64,000 bases of DNA, taken from the NCBI GenBank assembly GCA_038373885.1, contig JAWZYV010013163.1, positions 558,001 through 622,000 of the forward strand, given 5' to 3'. The notes beneath the pieces are model-generated. The model made no database searches, was not told the DNA's origin, and saw only the letters and a program-made list of their open reading frames with translations. Each line of letters starts with the position of its first letter. Positions within the stretch are counted from its first letter, which is position 1. Of the stretch, positions 1 through 12,582 are shown piece after piece. Both the position numbers and the translations under genes were made by a program. Origin of the DNA: Cheiracanthium punctorium. Taxonomy: Eukaryota; Arthropoda; Arachnida; Araneae; Cheiracanthiidae.

Positions 1-239
1 TTTAATTTTTAATCCAAGTCTTTTCATGCGGACGATTATTTGGATAAGATTCCTAGAAGCTTTTCTAAACGAGCTGTTTTATTGTATTAGATAATATTCA
101 GACGTTAAAAATCGAGTAACGGGTGGAATTTTATATTTTTAATTTCCCTCTACAGTTTTTACCCTATTCGTGTAAATTTGAAAGCCTATGGGTCCAAACA
201 TGTGATTTTGTTAAACTTTTCATGAATTGCAAACATTGC

Positions 240-495
240 GAATCGTTTCTTCTATGACGTATTTGCGATAGCTGTTAACTTTTCCACACCGATCGGGTAA
301 CTTCCTTCCGTTAAAAATGGTGAAATATTGATAAAAATCAGGGAATGGGTGAATTTTCAGGTTTTTGAAGTAGCGCAGATCTTTTCTGTACATTTTTACA
401 TAATTATGAAAATTTCAAGCCAATCACACGAATGGTGCGGATTTAATTTAGCATAACTCTTAAATCTTTTTGGAGTAATCGGGATAAAAGTTTTA
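240..495 (-). mobile_element. Helitron-family fragment
   Basis: This stretch aligns by eye with the inner part of the delimited Helitron at 6,345-7,012 (shared phrases such as a ...GTGAATTTTCAG... block, a CATAATTATG block and TTAATCTTTTTGGAGTAAT). The order and orientation are the same as there, so it reads on the minus strand. No terminal CTAG or hairpin is visible here, so the fragment is truncated on both sides. Positions 1-239 are AT-rich and may be a more diverged continuation. Confidence 0.45.
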
Positions 496-1289
496 TTTTA
501 GACTAACCGCCTCCAGCGACCAGTTGGTTCGCCATCTTAATAAATCTTGTTCGGAGAGAATCCTGTTTCTCACTGGCTTCCTTGATACTGAAATCTCTCA
601 GACTCTGAATGGAATTTAAAACTAAGATGGTTGCAAGCAGGAGCGGCCCTAGGTTAGGTGGCGCCCCTCGCTAACGTAACCCCTTTTATGCTCTACTTAG
701 TTTTTGAGTTCAAAGCAGACGCCCAGATGTGATGCTTACCGTGTCGGGCAGCCCCTGGTTACAAAAATAAAATGGTTAAATGATAAAAACCTACAAAATT
801 ATTTTCGTCCTATATTAATTCTGAAGAATTTCTGGATATATTGCCCTTTATCAAAAAACGGAAGGAAAAAAAAAGTAAGAAAATCTGAAACACTTTCAGA
901 TTTTAAATACGCACTAAAGTGCTATATATTAAAAGCGTATTATAATCCATGGGTCTTGCCTGTTTTCTTTCCTTATTCCATTAAGTTGAAAAGTATATCA
1001 TTATTTATAAGTGTGATTAAACAAAATTAAAACTGATATTCCTAGCATCCTGTTTCTGGATGTCATACATTAGAAATAGATGGGGAAAAGCTACGCAGAA
1101 AAATACACAATCCGAACTGAATAAAAGCTTCAAAAACTTATTCAGGTGCATTCATAAGTTGGCCGGGTACATCGGGTGGCCGGGGCGGCTGCACCCACCA
1201 AGTAGCAAACGATAAAATGACGATAAAAATTATTTTAGAATCATTTAACGATGAAAGAGCATCAGTCACGTAATACAATGGGTTTCTTG
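496..1289. other. No gene seen; dispersed repeat fragments
   Basis: The 108-codon open frame at 704-1,030 is not recognisable. Its 3' half (about 885-1,020) recurs diverged at about 40,750-40,880, so it is repeat DNA and not a host exon. At 1,160-1,195 a GC-rich GGCCGGG/GGCGGC block resembles the tail of the SINE at 2,608-2,830 and is probably a SINE scrap. Confidence 0.4.
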
Positions 1290-1875
1290 CAAATTTATAT
1301 TGAATTAAAAATACGCTCTCATTAAATTACGCCAAGCGCTAGAATCATCTTCTCAAAATCGCATATCGACCATTTTATTTTTCGCCAAAGTAAAAAGTTG
1401 CACATTTTAGTCTCGAAAAATTTCCAAATCCTATTTTTCTTTTGAGTATAAAACATTTCATTGCTGCTCTGATTTCACATGCACACGATATTTTAATTAA
1501 AAATAACCGTACAAATAATCTAAACAAAAATTCGTTATTATTTTATTTTTACTTCAAGACTCAATCATTTAATAAACTTGCCAAATATGGCAGCCTAGAT
1601 ATGCTTTTGCTTAATCCTCAATTTTTCAACAGTGGGGTTACAATTGCGAAAAGGCGGAGAGCAAAATTTAGCCTTTTGCTACATGTTTTTTATCGATATC
1701 TCCTAAAACAATTCGAATTTCGAAAAAATCGCTTCGAGGCATGTCGGAACCCGTCCTGGAGAATTTGCTTACAAAACTTGGTAGGTCTACGATCACCCGT
1801 CTGGGAGCTACGCGAGACACAGAATTGGGACAGAATTAGTGAGTCAGCGAGTTGGTGACCAGAGTAACAGTACAT
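1290..1875 (-). mobile_element. Helitron-derived mosaic
   Basis: Positions 1,300-1,640 match 30,240-30,630, the inner part of the Helitron at 28,774-31,359. The right end (about 1,815-1,870, with GTGAGTCAGCGAG) resembles the 5' end of the family at 6,345-7,012 and 47,124-47,829. The block thus joins parts of two Helitron subfamilies. The open frames at 1,442-1,858 and 1,690-1,875 are by-products of this repeat. Confidence 0.4.
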
Positions 1876-2607
1876 TACTGTAACTCATTAATATTTGAGT
1901 TTTCTCCAGATGTAACGTGAGTACACGTTAGAGCCCCTTAAAGTCTACCGACCAAGACATATGGTTTAATTGCTCAATTATAGTTTATATATATACGTAG
2001 TGTACATACGTAGTGTAAATATATACGTAGTGTGCTAACTGAGTTAGAACACTACTTATGTATACTGAATTTAAATCAAATTTTGTATTTAAGGATGCAT
2101 GTTCCAATCATTAAACATTTGCACGATTTTTACCTTTATCAAATAATTGATGTTGCTCATCACATATTTTTCATTAATTGACATATAAGATTTTTCACCA
2201 GTTTTAAAACATGACTTTGGATTTCCCTGCTAATAAATAAATTCTTCTTAATATGCCGTCCCTTTGTCTCGATTTGTTGTCCGCTGAATCTTCCGCGGTG
2301 TAAAAGTGATCAGCTGATGCAGGGATATACAACAGGCGCCTATGCGTGTAGCAATTCACTGTAACTTTCATTCGCCAGCTGAGCACTTTTCCACCACGAA
2401 AAACTCAGCTGACTATTTTTTTTTTTTTTTCATAAAACTAATAAAGGTAACTGTCACTTCACCAGATGTCCAGTTTTTTTTACTATTATTTTACTTAACG
2501 GATATTCTTTACTTGCGCATGTATAATCCATCGCTATAAACTCAGCAGACTATTTTTTTTTCATTTGTATTCAGCGTGATAAACACATGTACAAACTACA
2601 AAGTATC
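1876..2607. other. No gene seen
   Basis: AT-rich sequence with short TATATACGTAGTGT duplications near 1,990-2,035 and poly-T runs. Short open frames on both strands have no recognisable content. Confidence 0.5.
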
Positions 2608-2830
2608 AAGTTTTTTATTATAATTATTATTTTTTAATTATTTTACATGTTCGGGTGGCCGTGGCGGCCAGAAAATGTCCGTCCTGTTTATTATTTTTCC
2701 GTTTTCTGGACTTGTAACTTTCCGTTTTACAAAAACTGCGAAATAAAGTAAGTCGGTAATCGCCAGGATCGAACCCTGAGCCTACGTATCTGGAGACGCT
2801 TGCTTTAACCACTAGACACCACACGACTGT
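2608..2830 (-). mobile_element. tRNA-derived SINE
   Basis: Read on the minus strand, 2,755-2,830 is tRNA-sized (about 76 nt). It has an A-box-like TCTAGTGGTTAAAGC and a clear B box GGGTTCGATCC, much like a Glu-type tRNA. The acceptor stem pairs for only about four bases, so it is not a working tRNA. It is followed by a body and a GC-rich GGCCGCCACGGCC segment, then an A/T-rich TAATAATTATAATAAAA tail at about 2,610-2,640. Head, body and tail in this order make a Pol III SINE. I could not define a target-site duplication. Confidence 0.6.
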
Positions 2831-4922
2831 TTTCTTCTTTGGCCAAAGGGTGAAGTAAAGGTTATTTTAGTTTCCTTGCGGGAGAGGAAATCGTCCGTTT
2901 CATGATTTAAAATTCGAGATAAAGTGTTGTCCAGTTATTATCAACATAGTCAAATTATAGCAAGAAATTAATTTCGATTTTCACAAATGTATGTAGTTAG
3001 TAAAAACATTTACTCTTTAGCTATTTGTCATATCGGTTTAGATTTCCAGACAGATTGCAGCAAACACTGAAAATCGGTAAAGAAATACATTGGCTTGTAA
3101 AAATATAAAAAATACACCTTGATTTTTCGTTCTCAGTTTGAAGTAATATTAATAATGATCACTTAAATTATCTTCTAGCCAGTCCTGTACATTTATGAAT
3201 GTGATTTGAAATACTCTTTTTTAAGAAAGGGAATTCTTCTTTAAAAAAGTAATTAATTATAGTTTAAATTTTAATTACTCATTATATAGTTTAATTTTTA
3301 ATTACTCATTAGAATGCGTTTGGTGTCAATTTTTTTATCCATCTAAAATGTCCAACGAAAATCCATTTCTCAAAACTACTTACAAAACTTACAAACTAAA
3401 CCATTGCAATCATTTTTCTTCGTTTAACGGAAAATTACCAATTGTTGGGGAAAGCGGACATTTTCCTGGAAATTAAGGCTGGAATTATCCTGAATTTTCA
3501 GATTATTTTTAACAGTGCACAGCAAATGCGCCAGCTGACCTTTCACTTCGATTATATGTATAACTAAATGAACTATAGCACGGTATTTCAGATTTTTTCT
3601 TATTGGTCATTAAAAATGCCTGCTGGCTCATGGATTATAAGGAACTCACTTAAAAAAATAATAATAACTCGTTTCTAATTTATTCTGCTAGTAAGCACAT
3701 AATTTTGGCAAAGTTACCAGCCACCGTTAAAATGATATCCTTTAATTTTAAAACAGACTGCTTTAATTCTTATGTGTTTATTTGAGTTCCACGTTCCAGG
3801 TTATTGAGTCGTTCACAATTCTACTATATTTTCGTCAAATTTCTATTTTTTAACTTCCGATTTCGGTAAGTTAGTCCACACTCAACTAAATAAAAATAAC
3901 AAATAAATCAAAGTGATTATAAACACATTTTCACAGTACTAAAACCACTCTTACATACATATTTTCAGTTTTTAGCGTATATATATTTTGTTGTAGAAAA
4001 ACTGTACTCAAAAGTTTAACGGAAGATAAATGTTATGTAATGTGTTCGTGGAAGAATTAAAATAAAAACAACCATCTCCTAATAAAGCAGAAACCGCAAT
4101 TTCAGTCTGAAATTTTACTGTAACTATTAAAAGTTCTTCGATAAATTAACAACTAAAACATGTCTAGCGGACACTTAAATGACTGCTACAATTAAAATAA
4201 AAAAAATTGTTTTCAATAAACTGCAAATTGCATGGTATTATGTTTAGCAATTTCTTTTTATTTCTCAAATAAATTATTGTTTTTCCATTAAGAGTTTATT
4301 TTCTTCTTTTAGAAAGTAGAAAATTCCCTTCCAACCTAGAAGTTACAAAAAAGAAAAAAAGAAAACTTCCCTATCACTCTATGCATGAAAAAATCGTTCT
4401 TTTTTTTCAGTGCATTCAATACTCGGAATGCAACAAAACACCTTAAAAGAAGTCAAAAGTTGTTTTTTTTTTATTGTGGGAATCTCACATAACAACTTTG
4501 GAAGTTTTATGCTTTTTCCAGCATTACGCACAAGAAAATAAGAAAAAGTTTCATCAATGGGCTTGAATTCCTTTGCGTATAACAGGGAAAAAGTGTTCTG
4601 CATAAAAATTCATCCGGGCCGCCTTCTAAATGCGGCAAAAGAATAAATTTATACTTACAGGTATTAGATTCTGGACCTCGAGTTTTTCTAACGACTTCAG
4701 TTTCGCTTTTGCTGGAAGGAAATTTCTATGGGTTTGGAGAAATACACCTTAACATACTCGCATACTTACGATTGTGCATGTGTCCGAGTATAAATAAAAG
4801 ATAAGGCTTGAAGTTGCAGATTAGTGAAGAAATATTTGTTTAGCAGTAGATACTTTTTAGTAAAGTAGTTATTCATTTACTTTATTTTTAGAAACACGAC
4901 GTGCTGTTGTTTTTGATGTACA
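2831..4922. other. No gene seen
   Basis: Two kilobases of AT-rich DNA. The only structure noted is an imperfect tandem duplication of TATAGTTTAA/TTTTAATTACTCATTA at about 3,255-3,312. Open frames are short and contain low-complexity residues. Confidence 0.5.
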
Positions 4923-5095
4923 CTGGCTAACCACGTGGCGGCGGCAAATCCTATATATAGGATGATAATGGGCGAATCCCCATATTATCAGGTCCCAGTG
5001 GGAAGAAGACCTACTTAGCTGGGAGTCTCTTTAATCTTTTAACCAACATCAGATGAGAGACTAGCACTTCGATAGCCACCACGAGAAATATAATT
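4923..5095 (-). mobile_element. (AAC)n-tailed SINE family, degenerate 3' copy
   Basis: The reverse complement follows the 3' part of the SINE at 12,769-13,167: a CCGCC block, CCTATATATAGG, a GGGCGAA block, CCCAGTGGGAAGAAG, CTTAGCTGGGAGTC, and a segment matching its GTAATTGGTTCAAAATTAC region. It is heavily diverged and lacks an obvious (AAC)n tail, so it is an old truncated copy. Confidence 0.5.
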
Positions 5096-5469
5096 TCAAC
5101 ATGGATAGGACACTGGTGCCATGATACATTTTAACATGCACTAGCTAGCTTTCTCTTTAGCGCCCACAATCCTTAAGCAGTTCAGGCAAGAGAGATTGTC
5201 ACTTCTTCAAGGACTGATCAAGGTCAACGCTGCTTCTCTTTCGGTGTTGTTGCACTCAGAACAGCCAAAAATCTGGAAGATACCAAATGGCAAGCACTGT
5301 TGCATGAAGATCAGTGCATGCCAACTGCAATTGCAACTCGTAGATTAACTGAGAATTGCATTAAAGACCGCTTCAGATATCTTTAGATAAAAATAATGGG
5401 AATGACGATCAAAATTTCATTTCAATTTCATTTCTTTTTAAGACCGTAAAATAGCCGGTATACCTAGTA

Positions 5470-6240
5470 AAATTTTAAGACAACCTACTTTTATCTTACT
5501 CATATTCATTATTTTAATATACAGGGTGTCACAGAAACGCAGATCTAGTCTTTCATTCCTAAAATATTACATGTAAAATAAATTAAAACGTTACGTAAAA
5601 AAGGTACAGAATTTTATAGAATAGATTAAGATTTTCTGAAGATTAAATCTAAATAAATATAAAATGTAAATTTTTACATAGCCTCGTACAAAAACATCCC
5701 AATCGGTAAAATGTGTGCCATACATTATGAGGTGATGTACAAAGCTTCAATCCTTTGTCATTAAAGAGCTCAGATATGTGTTTCAAGAAAATTGGTGGGA
5801 GTCTATAGGATATTAATAATAGCAGAAGCATTATGTATTTATGCAATAGTAGTTGTTTGCTTTCATAATTTCTGTACAGTCCCTGAAAAGTGATCGTTTG
5901 GCATGATTTTCATACTTCCAACATTTTTAAAGATAAAATGTTAAGTTTTGTACATCAACTTATTAATGTATGGGAAGTATTTCCATGCATTACAGGGGGA
6001 ATGTTATTGTACGGAAGTGGCATACAAACTTAAATTTTCTATTTACTTAATCTTCAGAAAACTTTAATCGATTATATAAAATTCTGTACCTTTTCTTTAC
6101 GTAACTTTTAATATATTGCATATGTTTAAGATCCATATTTATGGAATAAAAGACTAGGTCAGTGTTTCTGAGACAGCCTGTATATTAAAATAATGAATAT
6201 GAATAAGATAAAAGTAGGTTTTCTTAATATTTTACCAGCT
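5470..6240. mobile_element. Long inverted-repeat MITE (TACAGGGTG family)
   Basis: The left arm (about 5,480-5,700) and right arm (about 6,030-6,230) are imperfect reverse complements. Both carry the landmarks CCTACTTTTATCTTA, TTCATTATTTTAATATACAGG, AGATTAA...TTTTCTGAAGATTAA and GGTACAGAATTTTATA. Homology extends outside the TACAGGGTG terminus to CCTACTTTTATC on both sides, so either the true ends lie further out or the element sits inside another palindrome. No coding capacity. A related left half lies at 20,648-20,995. Confidence 0.55.
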
Positions 6241-6344
6241 ATGCCTTTGATTTTGATATTTTGAGCTTTTGATATCCAGAAAAAAATACTTTTATAGTTA
6301 TATTTTGGAACTTGAAATGAAATTTACTTTGAAGATCTTTTCCA

Positions 6345-7012
6345 CTAGGCCATAAAGCCAGTTGTGGAGGCAATTACAACGAGCGCTAGAAGAAACATTC
6401 GACAAAAATATGTCTGCACTCAATATAGTTAATCTTCGTCCACTTAAAATAAACAGCTTAATATTCAATTTTTATTAAAACCGGGAACGGAATTGCATAT
6501 TTTTTCTAAAAATATGCGAAAACGTTTCACATTCGAAAGATTTCGTTTTGCTGAGAACATCCATTCGTATATCAATGTTTATTGAAGGGGAAATCTTTTG
6601 TGAAAAACATTAAACTGGTTAATCTAGAAAAACTATTTTAAATGAATTGGAATCGCAATTTCCCTTCAAAGCCTGATAACCGGGCTTCAGTGTGACGTCA
6701 TTAGCACTTGCGACACCTTATTTTGTCACGCAAATGATTCAATTTTTTTACTCTCGAAAATAAAATATAGCTGAGAGTGTGAAATTTGCTTGGAAATTGG
6801 GGAACGGTGGATTTTCAGATTTTTAAAATAGCACAGATTATTTTCTTTATTTTTGTTCATAATTATGGAAATTTGCAAGCGGATCGTACAAACGGTGTAC
6901 GTTTTATTACTTGTTTGTTCTTAACTTTTTAATCTTTTTGGAGTAATGGAGTGGTCGGCCGGAATTGTTAGAGAGTCAGCGAGCCGGGGATCAGCGCAAC
7001 TATACAGTAGGA
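6345..7012 (-). mobile_element. Non-autonomous Helitron, 668 bp
   Basis: On the minus strand the element starts with TC (TCCTACTGTATAG) after a host A and ends with CTAG before a host T, the AT target expected for Helitrons. A GTTGT/ACAAC hairpin (6,361-6,380) lies just inside the 3' end. It shares start, interior and hairpin with the 706-bp copy at 47,124-47,829; in that copy the hairpin is a perfect 9-bp stem. It has no coding capacity, so it would need a Rep/helicase from elsewhere. Confidence 0.7.
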
Positions 7013-8525
7013 TTGCTTTTAGGTGATCTAAAGTGATCTTTGTGCAACTACCACTTAATCTACGAGTTGCAATCGCATTGGTCACGGATCTTCAAATAAC
7101 AATGCTTGCCACTTCTATCTTCCAACTTAATAACTTATTGTATATGTCTATGATCAATATTTAAAGATTAAAAGCCTAAGTAGTACTTTTGGGACACTCT
7201 GTACAGTACCATCCACTTAATAAAATCACTGGTTGATAAAATCAGCTGATTAATCTCATCAAGTAATCAAGAACGGAATCAAATCAATGTAAAACAGTCG
7301 CTTAATGAACTTGATGTGAAGTTCTTTTTTTTTTTAGAAAACTAATGAACTCTAGAAACAACTGATGGACTTTTCTAAAAATTGTAACTTTCCAGAATGG
7401 GGAAGGGTAGTCAATAACCCGTTATATCTTTCTCTGCTGAAAACTTTACTCTGTAATGTCACACAGTTCTGATGCAGGTCACACAGTTCTGATCTCATCA
7501 AGCACGTTTCCTCACCAATTGAACTGCTTATTTGAGATACCACCAGTCAATATTTTGGCGAAAATGAGTTTGCATCAAAAACCTATAATTAGTGGGTAGA
7601 TGCATGTTTAGATGAGAACCCTTTAAGTCAGGCCCATATGCATCTTCATTGAACAGTCTTAAGTCATTGTTTTGCTTTGCTGGCTAAGCCCATGAGTCAC
7701 CCAGAAAGTTATAGGTTTTTGATTCGCCATGAATTTTTCCCAAATAATAACTCATGGGGTTTCTGAAATATGCAACTTTTGTCAAGACAAACAGCCTTCC
7801 ATCAGAAGCGAAAAACTGGTCTTGTGCAGTATTGTCCATCTGCCTGTTCATCTTTATGAACAGCTCACTCAACAAGAGACTTTTCTACCACTTGAGGGGA
7901 AAAAAATGAGCATGTGTGCTATAGTTACTGCTTTGGTTGAGCCTAAGTAATAAAAACGCAGACCATCCAAATGTTATGATAAACGGCATATTCCTCAGAA
8001 GTCGAGGTTGCAAATTTTCACCAGTCAAGAGCATTTATTCAGTATGATCGTAAAAACGTGAGGTCTCCCCAAAATTGGCCAAGGCCATTAAAGCTCATTA
8101 AATGGTAATAGAACTGCCCCCAGTTTTCGAGAATGTCCAACTTCTCAGTGGGTCAGGTGTTTTTTTCCAGTGGTGGATTGAGTTTAGATGGTCCTTTAGA
8201 TGGGTCAGTGACACGTGGGGTATTTTTATTTTTATTTCTGTAATTTTAAAACTAAAATTTAGTCCTGTTTGAAACCACTGACGGACAACATGCAGAATCG
8301 GAAAAAATTTAAGTTGGGAAGGAAAAAATAAAAGTTTTTGCGAAATATGAGGATATATTCTACCCACTGCTGCTGATGCGTGTAGAGCTCTTTAGACGCA
8401 GAAAAGGGTACTGGAAAACCGGAAATGCCCTCCAGCATTACTTCTTGGCTTGAAACATTCAACGCTCAGTTGCTAGATCCAATCAGTGAATCATTGATTA
8501 GTTCTCGGAAAGTTCATTATCAATA
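7013..8525 (-). pseudogene. Possible degraded coding region, unrecognised
   Basis: This stretch is slightly less AT-rich than its surroundings. The minus strand has several adjacent open stretches in shifting frames with protein-like composition: 8,462-8,259 (KELYTHQQQWVEYIL), 8,200-8,098, 7,875-7,684 (an FFASDGRLFVLTKVAYF segment), a frame at about 7,690-7,545 (LFNEDAYGPDLKG...NIDWW) and 7,543-7,352. The pattern would fit an old retroelement or gene remnant with frameshifts. I recognise no family, and chance open frames cannot be excluded. Confidence 0.15.
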
Positions 8526-9942
8526 CACTGGTGAGCAAAACTTAAACAACAATGTAAATTTTAATCAGATAGCGATGAAATTGCAGAAAAGGGGTTCTTG
8601 AGATCAGTACAATGAACGCGCAATTCAGTAGAAAGGTCATGCGAATGCAAATGTCAGGAACAAAACTCCGCAGGCGACTTGAGCGTACGCAAAACGCGTA
8701 TGGCGGGCGCTCACAACTGAAGACTACAATAAAAGGAAGGACGTAGGCGCAGTTAACGGTGTTGTTCCAAAAAATCATGTGGTTTTTGTACACAAATGCA
8801 AGTAAACTAATTGAGCCACGCACTTCAACATTTTTAGAATGTATTTTTACAATCTGTACTATACATCGTAATAAACGATAAATCTGTATCAGCTGTGAAA
8901 CTTAAAAAAGCTCTTAAAAATCGAAAATTTAGCAGGATGCGTGACTCTTCGAAAGTTTTTGCTATACAATGCCATGTTGAAGAATTTTTTTGCGACAGAA
9001 AAAATAATCCTGAATTTTTTCGAGCCTCTGGCGCAGTTGGTTTATTTTAGTTTGTGTACCTAGACCGTGAGGGAAATTTTGTTTTTCCGAGCTACACCCG
9101 CAAAGACATTCGCTGAAAGTGCAAGTGAGTTCTTTCGTAAAAAGTGGCTATAAGAAATCCCCTGCACGACTGCACAAGTGGAAGAATGATCGGAAAGTTG
9201 GAGGAGGGGCGTGGTGTGATCAGTTTAGCAGAAGAGTTCGGAATCAAGAAAAGTGTCCTTTCGCGGGCTTCGAAAGCCTTCCAAACTATAGATACAGCTG
9301 TTAGAAAGGTTAGTGATGGCCGCCTCGGAAAAACAACTGCAGTGGATGACCGATATATCGTCTTGCAGGCGAAAAGAGCCCGAGACCAGTCAGCAAGCGC
9401 CATTGCTCAACAACAGTGTACAGCAAAGTGGCGACAAGTGTCGCGGTTTACTGTGTCCAGATGCCTTCACAAAAGTGGCCTATTCGCCCACCGTCCTGAA
9501 CCGCCTGAAAGCTGCATCTCTTTGAAAGGTATATAGATCGGTGCCTCCATTTAGAGTGGGACAATGATGCACAAAAACTGGACACCTTATCAATGGAGTC
9601 GTGTCCTCTTTATGAGAGGATGAAGACACGGTGCGAAGCAACCATTGCAGTAAGGAGAGGGCATATCCCATTCTAAGAAACAGCTGTTTGTTGTTCTTCC
9701 TCTTGCACAGACACTCATGTGTAACGATACTATGCGTTCACTGAAGTTTTTTTTTGTTTTATTCCATACTGAATGCATTGTTTTCATTTTTGTGCAACTA
9801 TGATTCCGTCATCGTTTAAATACAAAGTGCTGTCTCTCATTTCTGAATTTCATGTCTCTCAGATGATTTCTCGTGGAGTTATGGCAAAAGAACAACTACA
9901 AAAGAACACCGGCGCGAACAAAGTTTTAAGTATTACCCAGTG
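8526..9942 (+). mobile_element. Tc1-like element with internal deletion
   Basis: The left end reads TA|CACTGGTGAGCAAAACTTAA and the right end TTAAGTATTACCCAGTG|TA. These are imperfect terminal inverted repeats flanked by the TA duplication typical of Tc1/mariner. The 1,417-bp element holds one damaged transposase remnant (9,144-9,676). About 600 bp of the left arm is non-coding. The paired termini and TA flanks suggest it inserted as a unit; the catalytic core is gone. Confidence 0.8.
9144..9676 (+). pseudogene. Tc1 transposase remnant lacking the DDE core
   Basis: The first 130 codons encode the paired-like N-terminal DNA-binding region of a Tc1-family transposase: GKLEEGRGVISLAEEFGIKK, then TTAVDDRYIVLQAKRARDQS, then VSRFTVSRCLHKSGLFAHRP. 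The frame breaks near 9,536. The text then continues in other frames through a WSRVLF-like segment (about 9,594-9,612), the stretch just before the first catalytic Asp. It jumps directly to the family's C-terminus, a KTRCEATIAVRRGHIPF segment ending at 9,676. Everything between is missing, including the three DDE residues, a deletion of roughly 150 codons by comparison with the family. It cannot encode an active enzyme. The start is set by the first in-frame ATG upstream of the helix-turn-helix. Confidence 0.8.
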
Positions 9943-9944
9943 TA

Positions 9945-12575
9945 TTAAGTAAATTACATCTATATGTGTGTTATAAGGTTATACTATTCATTTTGAGATG
10001 GCAATTAACACTCACTATCAGTAAGAAATTTATTAATATTCTTTACTCATTCAATTAAATGTCTTATTTTCACTTTATCTCCATGTTTGGAGGGTGACAA
10101 CAGGTAGCACTTCCTCGTGTTCGAAGAATATTCGCAGCTTATAAAAATCGGCTGCTTTTTACAACTGATTAAGTTCGGAACGGGCATAATTTTTTTAAGT
10201 GGCGGACACTGCTGACATTACTAATTTTCACTATTTAGCTGTTTCTAGATCTATTAAAACTATGTTATTTCTTTCCCTGTATGTTCTTGGACGGCATCAT
10301 AATTTTGTACCTTAACCGAAATGTGATCCAAATGTGAGTCATTCACCCTTTGAGTGATCTGTTGAGATGTCATTAATAACGGGGCGTGGTCTCCGAAGGA
10401 ATTCATATCATGTGCATAGGACAATCATTATGCTAATTCTTAATGGATGCTGTTGATTGGTCACAGCACGTTTCTGTCATGTATTTAAATATAAACAATT
10501 CAGCTGTTTCATTCCCTTAATCTTGCTTTTATCTTTAATTTATTTCTGTATATGTTTCTTGTTCTACTGATTGGTAGATTTTTAAATTACAGATAACAGT
10601 AGTTATCACCAATTCTAATTAAATCTCATTTAACTAGATCAAATCTGACCACAATATGATAACAAGAACAGTCAATAAAAATTTGTTTAGAATGAAAAAA
10701 TAAAAATAACTTTGAATGCTAATGCATAAAGTCATAGAATATAAACTGTGGCCAGATTTCTACGGCAGAGTCAACATGGGTCAGGTTGATGCGTGGTATA
10801 TCGGATTCTGTACAAGTATATGAAAGAGGAAAATTTACGTGTGAATGGATACGTCTCTTTTAAATGGATAGTAAGTCTTTTTAGAAAGCAATAAAGAGTA
10901 AGAAAACAAAAACAGCTATCTACATGTGTCTATTGTCCGTACACTATAAAAAAAGAGAAAATCAAAAACGTTGACTCTAAAACATGGAACAGCAAGTTTA
11001 AATTGCATAAACGTTTCCATATATGACGGAAAAGTATACAAAAAGGTTTCTGTTTATTTCTGATGCGTTTTCGCATCTGGCTGTAAAAGGACTCAAAACT
11101 CTTTCTGAATATTTCGGATAGATAATCACAAAACATGTACTGTAAAAAATTGATATCGTAAAAAATAAGACCAGTGAATTTTAACACTTTTAGAATTAAT
11201 TTTTTATTCACACCAAGGTGGGAATTGCAGAATTATTTTTTAATGCTTACGGCTTATAATTCCCTTAGTACTGGTTGGTTTCGAAGTTAAGACCCTTGGA
11301 TGGGAGAAGAATGCTTAAATCACCATGCGAACAAGACCAGATGCAGCTTACTGAAATGCAAGTGTAACTAAAAGGTATGTGGTTTTCCTCTATGGATGAA
11401 ATAATGAACACATTAACTTATAGAATAACCCACTTTTTTCTCCTTCAAATTTAAATTGTAATGGCACCATCTATGATTGGAAAAACAAACAGATCTCTCT
11501 TTCTAGAACGTAAAAAGACAAACACTCAAATGCAGGACGTTCGAGATAAAGATTTTCCTGGCGACGTGAATATTTTAAGTCGAAATGAGGGTTAAGTTTC
11601 CGAATTTGAGAGTCCAAATTGTGGTTCTGTAGTTTACCCTGTATTTTCGGAAACCTTTTTGCAATAAACATTTAACATTACTAAATTCTTTTATAGTGTA
11701 TACAACATACATAGAACTATTAAAGAGAAATGTAGAAAGTCAAGTATATCTTTTTATTTGGAAGGGGGGGGGGGAGGGTATTGTTTAATACTTGAGAGCC
11801 AGATGGTTTGACTACTGAAACACCCATTCAATTAATCGAAATACTAAATCTTTCATAAAATTGAATTCGGAAATTTATTAATCATTCCCAGCACCTACGA
11901 AGAGAAGAAAACGGGTTTCAAAGGGTTAAGGTCTTTTAAAATCTCATCATGGCTGCTTCCAAAGTAGTGCTAGATAACTTTTCTTCGCAAAAAGAATCTA
12001 ACAGGATATATACTATCCCGCAAGTATAAGAATAATCAACTTAAATAAAACTACAGCTAAATATATTTACTAGTACCAGTATTAACTGATTCGATCTAAT
12101 TGGAATAATGGATGGGTTGTCGAGAATTTCCTGCGGAACTGCAGGCTGTTAGAGGGTATTTTGTATGAGCCATGTTGTTCTCATGAAACTCCTTTTAGAC
12201 ATTAACTTAACAGTAGCACTCTCCAACTCAAATTAAAGACGAAATCAGTAGCGATGCAGTAAGGAATAAATAACTTTCTAGGGGTAATAGGAATCTCGAG
12301 TAAGCAGGTTAGGAAATTATCCGATTTCGCAATCTTTTCGGAGAGGGAGACAATGGGAGCCAATCAGTCTCCATTTCTGGTCCGCATTTTAAGTCGGCAG
12401 GATATGCCTGAGTGTTTTGTCAGTCAGGAATCTAATGACTCGGAATAAAATGTATTTGTTTTCATTAGTTTTGATAGAAATTCGTTGATCCGTATTTTAG
12501 TTACATAGAGTGCACATAAGAAACAAAATTTACTTTTATTCCCTAACACTTACATTGATTGATCATTTCAAAAAT
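9945..12575. other. No gene seen
   Basis: AT-rich DNA without clear repeats. A poly-G run interrupted by one A lies at 11,764-11,778. Open frames at 10,930-11,211 and 11,471-11,671 (minus) are not recognisable. Confidence 0.5.
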
Positions 12576-12582
12576 CACTTAA

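Noticed and set aside
2755..2830. tRNA gene on the minus strand
   Set aside because: A and B boxes are present, but the acceptor stem pairs over only four bases and a SINE body and tail follow.
11268..11325. 5S rRNA-like text (CGAAGTTAAG followed by TTGGATGGGAGA)
   Set aside because: Two short matches with the wrong spacing and no surrounding 5S promoter or stem pairing.
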